Positions 18,527 to 26,073 of a DNA stretch of 64,000 nucleotides are shown here, in pieces (the first letter of the stretch is position 1; every line of letters begins with the position of its first letter). The notes beneath the pieces are model-generated. The model was given only the letters and a program-made list of their open reading frames with translations. It was not told the DNA's origin and made no database searches. The DNA comes from Halopenitus salinus (lineage in GTDB: Archaea > Halobacteriota > Halobacteria > Halobacteriales > Haloferacaceae): NCBI RefSeq assembly GCF_042662125.1, contig NZ_JBHSXL010000004.1:84351-148350 (forward strand), read 5' to 3'. Position numbers and translations under genes: made by a program.

Positions 18527-19285
18527 ATGACAACGGAAGAAAAAGAACCGGGGATCCGGACGGGACGTGACGGGGCGAACGACGGACGGGACGACGGCAT
18601 CGTCGGGGCGGTCGAAACGGCGATCCGATATCCCACGGAGAGCGACGACGTCGCGATGATCGTCGTCATCGGCGGCCTGCTCTCGTTATTCTCGTTTCTC
18701 GTCGTCCCGATCTTCCTCCTTTCAGGCTACCTCGTTCGAGTCCTTGACCGGACGGCCGACGGCGACGACGTTCCGCCGGCCTTCGAGGAGTGGGGGGAGC
18801 TGGCGATCACCGGCGTGAAGGCGGCCGTGATCGGGTTCGTCTACGCCCTCCTTCCCGCCATCGTTGGCGGCGGCGTCGTCCTCCTCGGGGGCGTCGGAAT
18901 CGGTCTCGGAGGGGACGGACCGTTGGCCGGCATCGGCGTCCTTGGCGTGATCCTCGGCGGGCTCCTGTGGGGTGGCCTCGCGTTGCTCGTCTCCTACCTG
19001 CTTCCGGCGGCGCTGGCCAACTTCGCACGAACGGAGTCCATCGGGGCCGGGTTCGACTTCGGGACGCTGTCTACGATCTGGACGTCCCGACCGTACGCCC
19101 TCGCGTGGGTGACGATGATCCTGGTGTTTTTGATCGGCGGACTGGTCGTCGGGGTCCTCAACGTGGTTCCGATCCTCGGAACGATCGCCGGGGCGTTCGT
19201 CGGGTTCTACTTCGCGGTCGCCGCGTACTCGGTCATCGGCCGCGCCTGGGCGGACTTCCCGGTCGCCGCTCACGACGGTCGGTGA
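18527..19285 (+). CDS. DUF4013 family membrane protein
   Basis: 252 residues. A charged N-terminal tail of about 35 residues precedes five to six hydrophobic helices, with the family phrase GYLVRVLDRTADGDDVPPAF at about residues 66-85. This matches haloarchaeal DUF4013 proteins, integral membrane proteins of unknown function. It has its own start 112 bases after the E1 beta gene and is followed by a 329-bp gap. Confidence 0.82.
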   Translation: MTTEEKEPGIRTGRDGANDGRDDGIVGAVETAIRYPTESDDVAMIVVIGGLLSLFSFLVVPIFLLSGYLVRVLDRTADGDDVPPAFEEWGELAITGVKAAVIGFVYALLPAIVGGGVVLLGGVGIGLGGDGPLAGIGVLGVILGGLLWGGLALLVSYLLPAALANFARTESIGAGFDFGTLSTIWTSRPYALAWVTMILVFLIGGLVVGVLNVVPILGTIAGAFVGFYFAVAAYSVIGRAWADFPVAAHDGR

Positions 19286-19614
19286 GGTGCGGTGAATCGG
19301 TGACCTTCGAGCGCCGACGTACGGCGACGTCGCGATCGCAGTTCCCGGGGGCACGGACCCACCCCATCCCTCAAGAGACATGCCTCGCCACAGGCGTGGC
19401 AGTGGTACCGCCGGTAGGCGAGATACCAGCGATTATCCACGGAAATCCCCTCCGTTTGCGGAGGTTATTGCACGACGTGACGGGGGCGCAACTCGTGACG
19501 AGTTGGGATCCAATTTTAGAGCCCTTCCGCAAACACGCGATTCTCCGTAAATCGGCGAGTAAGAGGTCTCTAAAAGGTATTTGAGTTTAGCCGCGAATCG
19601 TGTCGTGACAGGAT
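19286..19614. other. Intergenic gap with two inverted repeats
   Basis: No gene is supported here; the 18790-19584 frame is an antisense-type shadow. Two hairpin-forming repeats are visible: CCTCCG-TTTG-CGGAGG at 19449-19464 and the near-perfect palindrome at 19489-19505 with 8-base arms around a single G. The second half (about 19500-19600) is poorer in GC than the rest. It may hold a small RNA or the terminators of the flanking genes; the sequence alone cannot say. Confidence 0.5.
19489..19505. repeat. 17-base palindrome
   Basis: CAACTCGT-G-ACGAGTTG: perfect 8-base arms around one base. A tight hairpin or a symmetric protein-binding site are both possible. Confidence 0.6.
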
Positions 19615-19688
19615 GGGCGCTGCAGGATTTGAACCCGCGGCAGCTTGGTCCGAAGCCAAGTACTCTGTCCAGGCTGAGCTAAGCGCCC
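19615..19688 (-). tRNA. tRNA-Arg, anticodon TCG
   Basis: 74 bases, read on the minus strand. The acceptor arms GGGCGCT and AGCGCCC pair fully. The anticodon stem CTTGG/CCAAG encloses the seven-base loop CTTCGGA, so the anticodon is TCG (reads CGA arginine codons). The T arm GCGGG-TTCAAAT-CCTGC has the standard TTCAAAT loop, and the D arm contains AGCTCAGCCTGG. No intron is seen and CCA is not encoded. A TATA box (TGTTTAAG on the plus strand, 19714-19721) lies 26-33 bases upstream. Confidence 0.95.
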
Positions 19689-19713
19689 TCGATACCTGGG
19701 TAGTCCGGTCGGG

Positions 19714-19721
19714 TGTTTAAG
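19714..19721 (-). promoter_or_regulatory. TATA box of the tRNA-Arg gene
   Basis: CTTAAACA on the minus strand, 26-33 bases upstream of the mature 5' end of the tRNA. It is separate from the TATA box of the divergent prenyltransferase at 19759-19765. Confidence 0.55.
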
Positions 19722-19758
19722 TCCCGCGATCCGGATCGCGATCGGGAACCGCCATCCC

Positions 19759-19765
19759 TTTTAAG
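19759..19765 (+). promoter_or_regulatory. TATA box of the prenyltransferase gene
   Basis: TTTTAAG, 24-30 bases before the ATG at 19789, consistent with a leaderless transcript. Confidence 0.65.
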
Positions 19766-19788
19766 CCGTCGCGGTCTCGTGGTGACGT

Positions 19789-20637
19789 ATGTCGATGGGC
19801 CGGACCGCACGGGGTGCACTCGAGTTGACGCGGCCCCTCAACGCGGTTTCCGCCGGCGTCCTCACGTTCACGGGCGCGTACGTCGCCGGCGGCGAGGTGC
19901 TTGCCGGGGACGCGCCCGCCGTCGCGGCCGCCGTGTGCGCGACCGTTCTCGCCACGGGCGCCGGGAACGCCGTGAACGACTACTTCGACCGGGAGATCGA
20001 CCGAGTCAACAGACCGGATCGGCCGATCCCACGCGGCGCGATCTCGGCGAGGGGCGCGCTCGCGTTCGCCATCGTCCTGTTCGGTGGCGCGATCGGAGCC
20101 GCGCTCCTCCTGCCGCCCGCAGCCATCGGGATCGCCGTGTTCAACCTCGCGTTGCTGCTCGCGTACACGGAACTGTTCAAGGGGCTTCCGGGCGTGGGAA
20201 ACGTCGTCGTCGGGTTTCTCACCGGCTCCACGTTCCTCTTCGGCGGCGCGGCCGTTGGGTCCCCGTTCGGGGCCGGCGTGCTCTTCGTGCTGGCGGCGGT
20301 CGCGACGATCACGAGGGAGATCATAAAGGACGTGGAGGACGTCGCCGGCGATCGCGAGGAGGGACTCAACACGCTCCCGATCGTGATCGGCGAGCGGAAC
20401 GCGACGTGGATCGGGATCGCCATCCTCGCGACGGCGGTGGCGGCGAGCGCGCTCCCGTTTTTCCGCGGCGACTTCGGGACGGCGTACCTCCTCGTCATCG
20501 TCCCGGCCGATCTCGTGATGCTCGCCGCGGCCGTACGGTCGCTTCGGGACCCGGCGAGCGCACAGCGGCGGCTGAAGGCGGGGATGCTTCTCGCGGTGGT
20601 GGCGTTCATCGCCGGGCGGGCGGCGCCGTTCGGATGA
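19789..20637 (+). CDS. Geranylgeranylglycerol-phosphate geranylgeranyltransferase (UbiA family)
   Basis: 282 residues, eight to nine hydrophobic helices. The first Asp-rich prenyl-diphosphate motif is NDYFDREID at 63-71 and the second is around KDVEDVAGDREEG. It adds the second geranylgeranyl group to GGGP to make DGGGP, a core step of archaeal ether-lipid synthesis in the membrane. The length and the NAVNDYFD motif fit the archaeal DGGGP synthases better than menaquinone-type UbiA, but related prenyltransferases cannot be excluded. Confidence 0.87.
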   Translation: MSMGRTARGALELTRPLNAVSAGVLTFTGAYVAGGEVLAGDAPAVAAAVCATVLATGAGNAVNDYFDREIDRVNRPDRPIPRGAISARGALAFAIVLFGGAIGAALLLPPAAIGIAVFNLALLLAYTELFKGLPGVGNVVVGFLTGSTFLFGGAAVGSPFGAGVLFVLAAVATITREIIKDVEDVAGDREEGLNTLPIVIGERNATWIGIAILATAVAASALPFFRGDFGTAYLLVIVPADLVMLAAAVRSLRDPASAQRRLKAGMLLAVVAFIAGRAAPFG

Positions 20638-20818
20638 GGACCGTCGACGTCCGTCCGATGGAGCCCGCCCCGCCGGCGCCCGGCGGATTCGTCTGACGGT
20701 GATCAAAAAGAATATTATCCGCACGACTCATCCTACTGACACCTGATGAACCCCGGCAGGACGGTGCGCCGATCGATCGCATGCCCGCGGCTCGAAGCGG
20801 GAGACGCGGGGCCCACAG

Positions 20819-21427
20819 ATGTATGACCTCCGTCCACACCTCGACGCCGAGGTGGATCCGGGAACGAACCTCCTCGTGAGCGGTCCGGCGATGACCGGAA
20901 AACGAAGCCTCGTGCTCGACGTTCTCGCGGAGGGGACGCGGGGCGGCGACTCCTCCATCATCGTGACGACGAAGGACGGCGCGGATCGCGTCCTGAAGGA
21001 TTACCGAAAGCGGATCGACTACGAGGACCGGCCGGTGGCGGTCGTCGACTGCGTCTCCCGCCAGCAGGGAGTCGACGACGTCCGCGACGACGACCGGATC
21101 AAGTACGCCTCCTCGCCGGTCGACATGACCGGGATCGGGATCAAGCTCTCGGAGTTCCTGGAGGCATTCTACACCGACCGCGGGATCGAGCGCAACCGGA
21201 TCATGGTCCACTCGTTGTCGACGCTTCTCATGTACGCGGAGCTGCAGACGGTGTTCCGGTTTCTCCACGTCTTCACCGGCCGGGTGCAGAGCGTCGACGG
21301 GCTCGGGCTCTTTTGTATCGACTCGACGGCCCACGACGACCAGACGATGAACACGCTCAAACAGCTGTTCGACGGGATCATCACCACGAACGAGGACGCG
21401 GAACCGACCGTTCGGCTCGCGCGGTGA
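20819..21427 (+). CDS. RecA/KaiC-like protein with degenerate P-loop
   Basis: 202 residues with a RecA-like fold. The P-loop position reads SGPAMTGKRS (about 22-31), which lacks the standard GxxGxGK[ST] spacing but keeps GKRS. A Walker B-like hydrophobic strand ends at GLFCIDSTAHDD (about 161-172). This matches the haloarchaeal RecA-superfamily proteins often labelled HTR-like. It may bind nucleotide weakly or act as a scaffold in sensing. It stands alone; the next gene downstream has its own TATA-like element. Confidence 0.7.
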   Translation: MYDLRPHLDAEVDPGTNLLVSGPAMTGKRSLVLDVLAEGTRGGDSSIIVTTKDGADRVLKDYRKRIDYEDRPVAVVDCVSRQQGVDDVRDDDRIKYASSPVDMTGIGIKLSEFLEAFYTDRGIERNRIMVHSLSTLLMYAELQTVFRFLHVFTGRVQSVDGLGLFCIDSTAHDDQTMNTLKQLFDGIITTNEDAEPTVRLAR

Positions 21428-21583
21428 GGATCGCACACGTCGTCGCGACTCGTCGCCGTGAAGCGTACGGCCCGTCCGCCGCAAGTACCAGACACGGAGA
21501 CACGACCGCATGAACACGACCGCATGAAGCCCTGCATGGTCGGGATGGCCACGCTTTTATCGACCAGCGTCGATCCACGTGGT

Positions 21584-21907
21584 ATGTCTACCCACGACTC
21601 CGACCTCGACGGGGAGGTTCGAGAGGAGGGATCGCAACTGCTTCCCTTCGATCTGGTTCGACCCGACCGGTTGCGCTGGGAGTGGGGATCACGCGTGATC
21701 GACGACGAGGAGACCACCCTCCAGGGCGTCTGGAGACACGACGGAAGTTCGTGGGATCTCTCCGTCTTCCGGGTGACGGAGGGGACGGTCGTCGTTCGAG
21801 TCCGGACGCCTGCAGGACGCGAGCGGTTCTACGGAACCCTGCGATCGGAGGCTCGTTCGGCGCTCTCGAAGCTGGAGGCGGCGGCGTCCTGGCGGCGAAC
21901 GGCGTAA
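21584..21907 (+). CDS. Small conserved haloarchaeal protein, hypothetical
   Basis: 107 residues from the ATG at 21584 (MSTHDSDLDGEVREE). A TATA-like CTTTTAT about 25-30 bases upstream makes this the likely start of a leaderless message; the upstream frame is not conserved-looking. The protein is acidic, soluble, and beta-rich in the middle (RWEWGSRVIDDEETTLQGVW ... ). No domain is recognised. Confidence 0.6.
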   Translation: MSTHDSDLDGEVREEGSQLLPFDLVRPDRLRWEWGSRVIDDEETTLQGVWRHDGSSWDLSVFRVTEGTVVVRVRTPAGRERFYGTLRSEARSALSKLEAAASWRRTA

Positions 21908-21945
21908 TTCGGGACCGGGATTGGGACCGAATCCGCAAGAAAGGG

Positions 21946-22182
21946 CTACAGGCGGTCGTCCTCGATGCTTCCTGGGTCCTGGGCGGTGTCGAACATGTTG
22001 TTCTCCGCGCTCTCCATCATCTCGTCGCGCGGCTCGTCGTCGACGATGCTGACGTTGTAGGCCTCGATTCCCGAGGAGATGAGCTCCTCGGCCGCTTGTT
22101 CCTCGCTCACGAACTCCTGTTCGGCCAGCTGTTGGAACTCGGAGTAGACGTCGTCGGAGAGGGACAACTCGAAGGTGGGCAT
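21946..22182 (-). CDS. Small acidic helical protein, hypothetical
   Basis: 78 residues from the ATG at 22182 (MPTFELSLSDDVYSEFQQLAEQ). The N-terminal strand followed by helices that include QFVSEEQAAEELIS-like sequence resembles a ribbon-helix-helix (CopG-like) monomer, which would make it a small DNA-binding or RNA-binding protein. The C-terminal tail is acidic and disordered. The TTTTAAG just upstream on this strand (about 22205-22211) could be its TATA box. Function not known. Confidence 0.65.
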   Translation of the reverse strand: MPTFELSLSDDVYSEFQQLAEQEFVSEEQAAEELISSGIEAYNVSIVDDEPRDEMMESAENNMFDTAQDPGSIEDDRL

Positions 22183-22250
22183 GGTCGGATCTATCCCGTG
22201 CCTCCTTTTAAGCTCTTGGCTCGCCGCCGATATCGCGGGAACTCCCGCAC

Positions 22251-22853
22251 TCAGAGATCCGACCAGGCGCCCCAAAACCGCTGGAGTGCGGTGAGGTGAC
22301 CGACGACGGCGAACAGGGCGAGGAGCGCGCCGACGATCCCGACGTCGGCGACGATCGATCCGGAGTGGAGAGCGGCGAGGGCGCCCGTGATCCCGACGAG
22401 CGCGAGCCGGTCCGCTCGACCGAGCAGTCCACCGTACTCGCGGCCGAGCCCGACCGCCTGGATCTGCGTCCCGAGGTAGGAGGTCATCAACACGCCGGTG
22501 ACGGCGGCGAGACCGAGCCCGTACCGTCCGATCCCGGCCGCGAGCCCCGCGAGGATCGCGATGTCGGCGTAGCGGTCGAGGACGTGGTCGAGCAGGTCGC
22601 CGCCGGAGGACTCGATGCCCTGCTCTCGCGCCAGCGCGCCGTCGACGAGATCGAGCCAGCCGTTCGCGAAGACGAGAAGCGCGCCGGCGAGGTACCCGGC
22701 CGTCGTCGCGAGCGAGAAGGCCAGACCGGCCGCGATCGCGGCGAAAAAGGCGATCACGCTCACCCAGTCGGGAGTCAGTCCGACCCGGTCCGCGGCGGTC
22801 ACCCAGGGGCCGAGCAGTCGGTCCGCGAGGGGCCGCAGTCGGTCGAGCGTCAT
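22251..22853 (-). CDS. CDP-alcohol phosphatidyltransferase
   Basis: 200 residues with about six hydrophobic helices. The catalytic CDP-alcohol motif is complete: Asp71-Gly72, Ala75-Arg76, Gly85, Asp89 and Asp93. Such enzymes join a CDP-activated lipid to an alcohol (glycerol phosphate, inositol phosphate or serine) in the membrane; the alcohol cannot be read from the motif. It is the third gene after hisC and a nucleotide kinase on the same strand. Its start codon sits at the end of a tandemly repeated initiation region (see the repeat at 22849-22908). Confidence 0.88.
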   Translation of the reverse strand: MTLDRLRPLADRLLGPWVTAADRVGLTPDWVSVIAFFAAIAAGLAFSLATTAGYLAGALLVFANGWLDLVDGALAREQGIESSGGDLLDHVLDRYADIAILAGLAAGIGRYGLGLAAVTGVLMTSYLGTQIQAVGLGREYGGLLGRADRLALVGITGALAALHSGSIVADVGIVGALLALFAVVGHLTALQRFWGAWSDL

Positions 22854-22908
22854 CGGTCTCCTCCCGACGTCATCGGTCTCCTCCCGACGTCATCGGCCTT
22901 TCCCCCCA
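22849..22908 (-). repeat. 20-base tandem repeat carrying SD-like and start codons
   Basis: Two full copies (22849-22868 and 22869-22888) and a partial third (from 22889) of a 20-base unit fill the 56-base gap between the kinase and phosphatidyltransferase genes. On the minus strand each unit reads GATGACGTCGGGAGGAGACC, so each copy contains an ATG and a purine-rich GGGAGGAG. The third ATG, at 22853, is the true start. The ATGs at 22893 and 22873 each open a seven-codon frame whose TGA overlaps the next ATG as ATGA. Confidence 0.8.
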
Positions 22909-22909
22909 T

Positions 22910-23443
22910 CTACAGGTACCCGGTGAAGTCGACGGTCCCGACGCTCGGGTCGCGGTCCCCGTCGAGAACTCGTTCGATCTCGGCCGCGACGGCGTCGGGG
23001 TCGCGGTCGGTCGTGTCGATCTCGTAGACGTGCTCGCGGCCGAACCGCTCGACCGCCTCCGAGAGGATCACGTCGAGGGCCTCGCTTTCGGCGTTCTCGT
23101 GCGCCGTCGCCTCCGGCTCTCCGCGTTCGAGGAGTCGGTCCTCGAGGACTTCGGGCGCACACCGAAGCACGACGACGCGATCGGCCTCGAAGTGGTGCGC
23201 GAGGTGTGACTCCAGGATCCCGTCCCAGTCACCGAGCCGGTCGGAGATCGCCTCGAGGTCCGCGACGAGCGACCCGCGGTCCTCGTCGCGTTCGGTCCAG
23301 AGGTCCGCCTCGGACTCGATCAGCTCGTTGAGGTGGATGACGTTCATGTCCTCCCCGGACTCTCGAGATCCGTCCTCGTCCGCGAGTCGCTCCGTCGCCG
23401 ACGTCTTTCCGGTTCCGGGTGTTCCGGTGACGGCCACGCGCAT
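22910..23443 (-). CDS. Adenylate kinase family / NMP kinase-like protein
   Basis: 177 residues from the ATG at 23443 (MRVAVTGTPGTGKTS). The Walker A loop GTPGTGKT is at 7-14. The lid and substrate regions (RDPSVG, EPEATAHENAESEAL) fit the short archaeal adenylate-kinase-like family related to Fap7/hCINAP rather than the long AdkA. The ATG overlaps the hisC stop as ATGA, so the two genes are translationally coupled. Substrate (AMP, or a role in ribosome maturation as for Fap7) is not resolved. Confidence 0.82.
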   Translation of the reverse strand: MRVAVTGTPGTGKTSATERLADEDGSRESGEDMNVIHLNELIESEADLWTERDEDRGSLVADLEAISDRLGDWDGILESHLAHHFEADRVVVLRCAPEVLEDRLLERGEPEATAHENAESEALDVILSEAVERFGREHVYEIDTTDRDPDAVAAEIERVLDGDRDPSVGTVDFTGYL

Positions 23444-24537
23444 CAGGCGTCCACCTCGGGTTCGATCCGCTCGAGGACGCCGTTTATCCGCTCTGCGGCG
23501 GTCCGCGTCTCCTCGCGCGTCCCGGTCGTGATCCTGATGCAGTCCGGCAGTCCGAAGGAGGTGCAATCGCGGACGATGACGCCCTCCTCCTGGAGAGCTT
23601 CGGTCACCCGATCGGCGTCGCCAACCGCCGCGAGAACGAAGTTGCCGGCGGACTCGAAGGTCGGCGCGTCGAGGGTCTCCCGGAGGTACTCGCGTCCCCA
23701 CCGGGCCGACTCGATCGATCGCTCGAGGTGATCGTCGTCGTCGAGCGCCGCCAGTGCGGCTCGACAGGCCAACTCGCTCGCCGCGAAGGGCGTGTTGACC
23801 CGGGCGTACGCGTCGGCCCAGGCTTCGGGGACGAGCGCGTATCCCACGCGCAGACCCGCGAGCCCGTAGGCCTTCGAGAACGTCCGGAGCACGGCGACGT
23901 CGTCGCGGTCGTCGAGCAGCGAGACAGCCGAGGTCAGCTCCGCGAACTCGCCGTAGGCCTCGTCGACGACGACGAGCGTCTCCTCGGCCGTCGCGTCGGC
24001 GAGCAGGCGAACCTCCTCGATCGACATCGTCGAGCCGGTGGGATTGTGCGGGGAGGTGACGTAGATGATCCGCTCGCCCTCGTAGACGTCGAGGACGGTC
24101 TCCGCGGTCTGTGTGAACGAATCGCTCCGGTCCAGGGAGTACGTCGAGACCTCTCCGTGGTGGTACTTCGCGGACATGCCGTAGTAGGCGAACCCGGGTT
24201 CGGGCACGAGCACCCGGTCGCCCGGCTCGAGCATCGCCCGCGAGAGGTAGTCGATCGAGCCGTCGGCGCCCGCGGACACCCAGACCTGCTCCTCGCTCAC
24301 GTCCCACCGGTCGGCGAGACGGGCACGCAGGTCCGCGTGTGAGGATTTGGGATAGACACGTATCGCCTCCGCGTGCTCGCGGATGGCGGCGACGGCGTCG
24401 GGGCTCGCGCCGTGTGGGTTCTCGTTCGAGGAGAGCGTGATCAGCTCCTCGGGGTCCATCCCGAGCTCGCGGGCGACCTCCTCGTCGCCGCGGCCGGGCA
24501 CGTACGGGGAGTGATCCGAGAGGTCCCGTGGTTGCAT
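23443..24537 (-). CDS. hisC: Histidinol-phosphate aminotransferase
   Basis: 364 residues from the ATG at 24537 (MQPRDLSDHSPYVPGR). It is a fold type I PLP enzyme. Lys222 (TFSKAYGLAGLRVGY) forms the Schiff base, NPTG at 165-168 and Asp192 (VVDEAYGEF) line the cofactor pocket. It transaminates imidazole acetol phosphate in histidine synthesis. A leaderless TATA box (24561-24569, minus strand) precedes it. The nucleotide kinase gene overlaps it by one codon-shift (ATGA). Other amino-acid aminotransferases of this family are the only alternative. Confidence 0.93.
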   Translation of the reverse strand: MQPRDLSDHSPYVPGRGDEEVARELGMDPEELITLSSNENPHGASPDAVAAIREHAEAIRVYPKSSHADLRARLADRWDVSEEQVWVSAGADGSIDYLSRAMLEPGDRVLVPEPGFAYYGMSAKYHHGEVSTYSLDRSDSFTQTAETVLDVYEGERIIYVTSPHNPTGSTMSIEEVRLLADATAEETLVVVDEAYGEFAELTSAVSLLDDRDDVAVLRTFSKAYGLAGLRVGYALVPEAWADAYARVNTPFAASELACRAALAALDDDDHLERSIESARWGREYLRETLDAPTFESAGNFVLAAVGDADRVTEALQEEGVIVRDCTSFGLPDCIRITTGTREETRTAAERINGVLERIEPEVDA

Positions 24538-24560
24538 ATGGTCCCGTGGGCGTGCGTCGC

Positions 24561-24569
24561 CCTTAAGGG
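24561..24569 (-). promoter_or_regulatory. TATA box of the hisC operon
   Basis: CCCTTAAGG on the minus strand, about 24-32 bases upstream of the hisC ATG at 24537. It would drive hisC, the kinase and the phosphatidyltransferase together. Confidence 0.55.
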
Positions 24570-24709
24570 TGCAGCTTTCGGGAGTTGGGTATTGCACGGT
24601 TCCGGACTCCGAGAGTACCTCGTTCCGGAGCCGGCGGTTGTGGCGTTCCGGAGCCGGACGTTGGCGTTCGCTCCACTTTCGCCTTACGCTCGTTCCGTCG
24701 GCGGCGGCA

Positions 24710-24718
24710 TTTAATAGG
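24710..24718 (+). promoter_or_regulatory. TATA box of the UPF0173 gene
   Basis: TTTAATAGG, 26-34 bases before the ATG at 24744 and 20-28 before the alternative GTG at 24738, which favours the ATG. Confidence 0.6.
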
Positions 24719-24743
24719 TATCCGACCGACGGTGTAGGTGACC

Positions 24744-25463
24744 ATGGAGCTCACCTGGCACGGCCACTCCACGTGGCACGTTTCCGTCGGCGGAACCGAC
24801 CTGCTCATCGATCCGTTCTTCGACAACCCGAAGACGGACGTCTCACCCGAGGAGCTCGATCCGGACTACCTCCTTTTGACCCACGGCCACGCCGATCACA
24901 TCGGCGACGCCGACCGCTACGAGGACGCGACCGTGGTCGCGACGCCGGAGCTGGCGTCGTATCTTCAGGACACCTTCGGTCACGATAAGGCCGTGGGGGG
25001 AATGGGAATGAACCTCGGCGGGACCGTGGAGTGCGGCGACGCGTGGGTGACGATGGTCCGGGCGGACCACTCGAACGGCATCGAGACGGACTACGGCGCG
25101 TCCGCCGGGATGCCCGCCGGGTTCGTGATCTCCGACTCGAAGCCGACCCAGGAGTCCGACGCCGACACCTCGACGTTCTACCACGCCGGGGACACGAGCC
25201 TGATGGTCGAGATGCGCGAGGTCATCGGCCCGTTCCTCGAGCCCGACGCCGCCGCGTTGCCGGCCGGCGACCACTTCACGATGGGGCCGGCACAGGCCGC
25301 GATCGCCGCCGACTGGGTCGGCGCGGACGTCGCCTTCCCGATGCACTACGACTCGTTCCCGCCGATCGAGATCGATACCGACGACTTCGTCCGCGAGGTC
25401 GAGGCGACCGCCGGTCCGAGCGAGGCCGTGATCCTCGAGGGCGACGAGACCTACGAACTGTGA
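24744..25463 (+). CDS. UPF0173 metal-dependent hydrolase (beta-lactamase fold)
   Basis: 239 residues starting MELTWHGHSTWHV. The metallo-beta-lactamase metal motif HxHxDH is at 47-52 (THGHADHIG), with further ligands in HAGDTS near 155 and the C-terminal AFPMHYDSFP. UPF0173 proteins are close to the family of lactonase-like or UlaG-like zinc hydrolases; the substrate is unknown. I chose the ATG over the GTG two codons earlier because it gives the best spacing from the TATA box. Confidence 0.88.
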   Translation: MELTWHGHSTWHVSVGGTDLLIDPFFDNPKTDVSPEELDPDYLLLTHGHADHIGDADRYEDATVVATPELASYLQDTFGHDKAVGGMGMNLGGTVECGDAWVTMVRADHSNGIETDYGASAGMPAGFVISDSKPTQESDADTSTFYHAGDTSLMVEMREVIGPFLEPDAAALPAGDHFTMGPAQAAIAADWVGADVAFPMHYDSFPPIEIDTDDFVREVEATAGPSEAVILEGDETYEL

Positions 25464-25582
25464 CGTCGCTCGCGGTCCGGCCGCTTTCGATCAAGCTGCT
25501 CGCGGTCGGGCCGGTCCCGGCCGGGCCGCCGTCGATCGAGGCCGATACGCTTTAGGACGTCTCCGACGGAGATGGGGACGTC

Positions 25583-25981
25583 ATGTCCGACATCGAGACC
25601 ACGACGGTGAGCGAGGAGGGCTACGCGTGTACGAGCCAGGTCGGCGACTTCGACCTGCAGGTTGATGCGACCGGCGAGACGGGTCCTGACCCGAACTCGA
25701 CGCTCGTGGCCACCTACGCCTCCTGTTACATCCCGGCGTTCCGCGTCGGCGGCCAACAGCGCGGCGTCGACGACCTCGGGAAGGTACAGATCGACGCGTC
25801 GGCGGAGCTCGACGACGAGGACGACCTCGCGTCCATCGCCTTCGACCTCCACGTCGAGGCCGACCTCGACGACGACGAGCTCGCGGAGATCGTAGAGCGC
25901 GGCGAGGACATCTGTCACGTCCACTCGGCGCTTCGTGAGGGGCTTCGCGCCGACATCTCGGCCTACGGAGACGCGTTCTAG
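25583..25981 (+). CDS. OsmC family protein (peroxide reductase-like)
   Basis: 132 residues. The two redox cysteines of OsmC/Ohr proteins are present: Cys48 (TYASCYIPAFR) and Cys111 (EDICHVHSAL). The alpha/beta swap-dimer fold is suggested by the long central helices around them. Members reduce organic hydroperoxides or act in thiol redox stress. It stands alone, 119 bases after the hydrolase gene; no regulator gene is adjacent. Confidence 0.88.
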   Translation: MSDIETTTVSEEGYACTSQVGDFDLQVDATGETGPDPNSTLVATYASCYIPAFRVGGQQRGVDDLGKVQIDASAELDDEDDLASIAFDLHVEADLDDDELAEIVERGEDICHVHSALREGLRADISAYGDAF

Positions 25982-26073
25982 ACGCCGACGCGACATCTAC
26001 GTTGACGCTGTATCGACGAGCGGATTGGCGCCGGTGACCCCGCTCGAACTCGGATTTTTTCACCCGCGCGCCT

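Noticed and set aside
22849..22908. CRISPR-like array
   Set aside because: The units are contiguous with no spacers, and there are only two and a half.
22296..23027. 243-residue frame opposite the phosphatidyltransferase
   Set aside because: Antisense to a gene with a complete CDP-alcohol motif; charged low-complexity sequence only.
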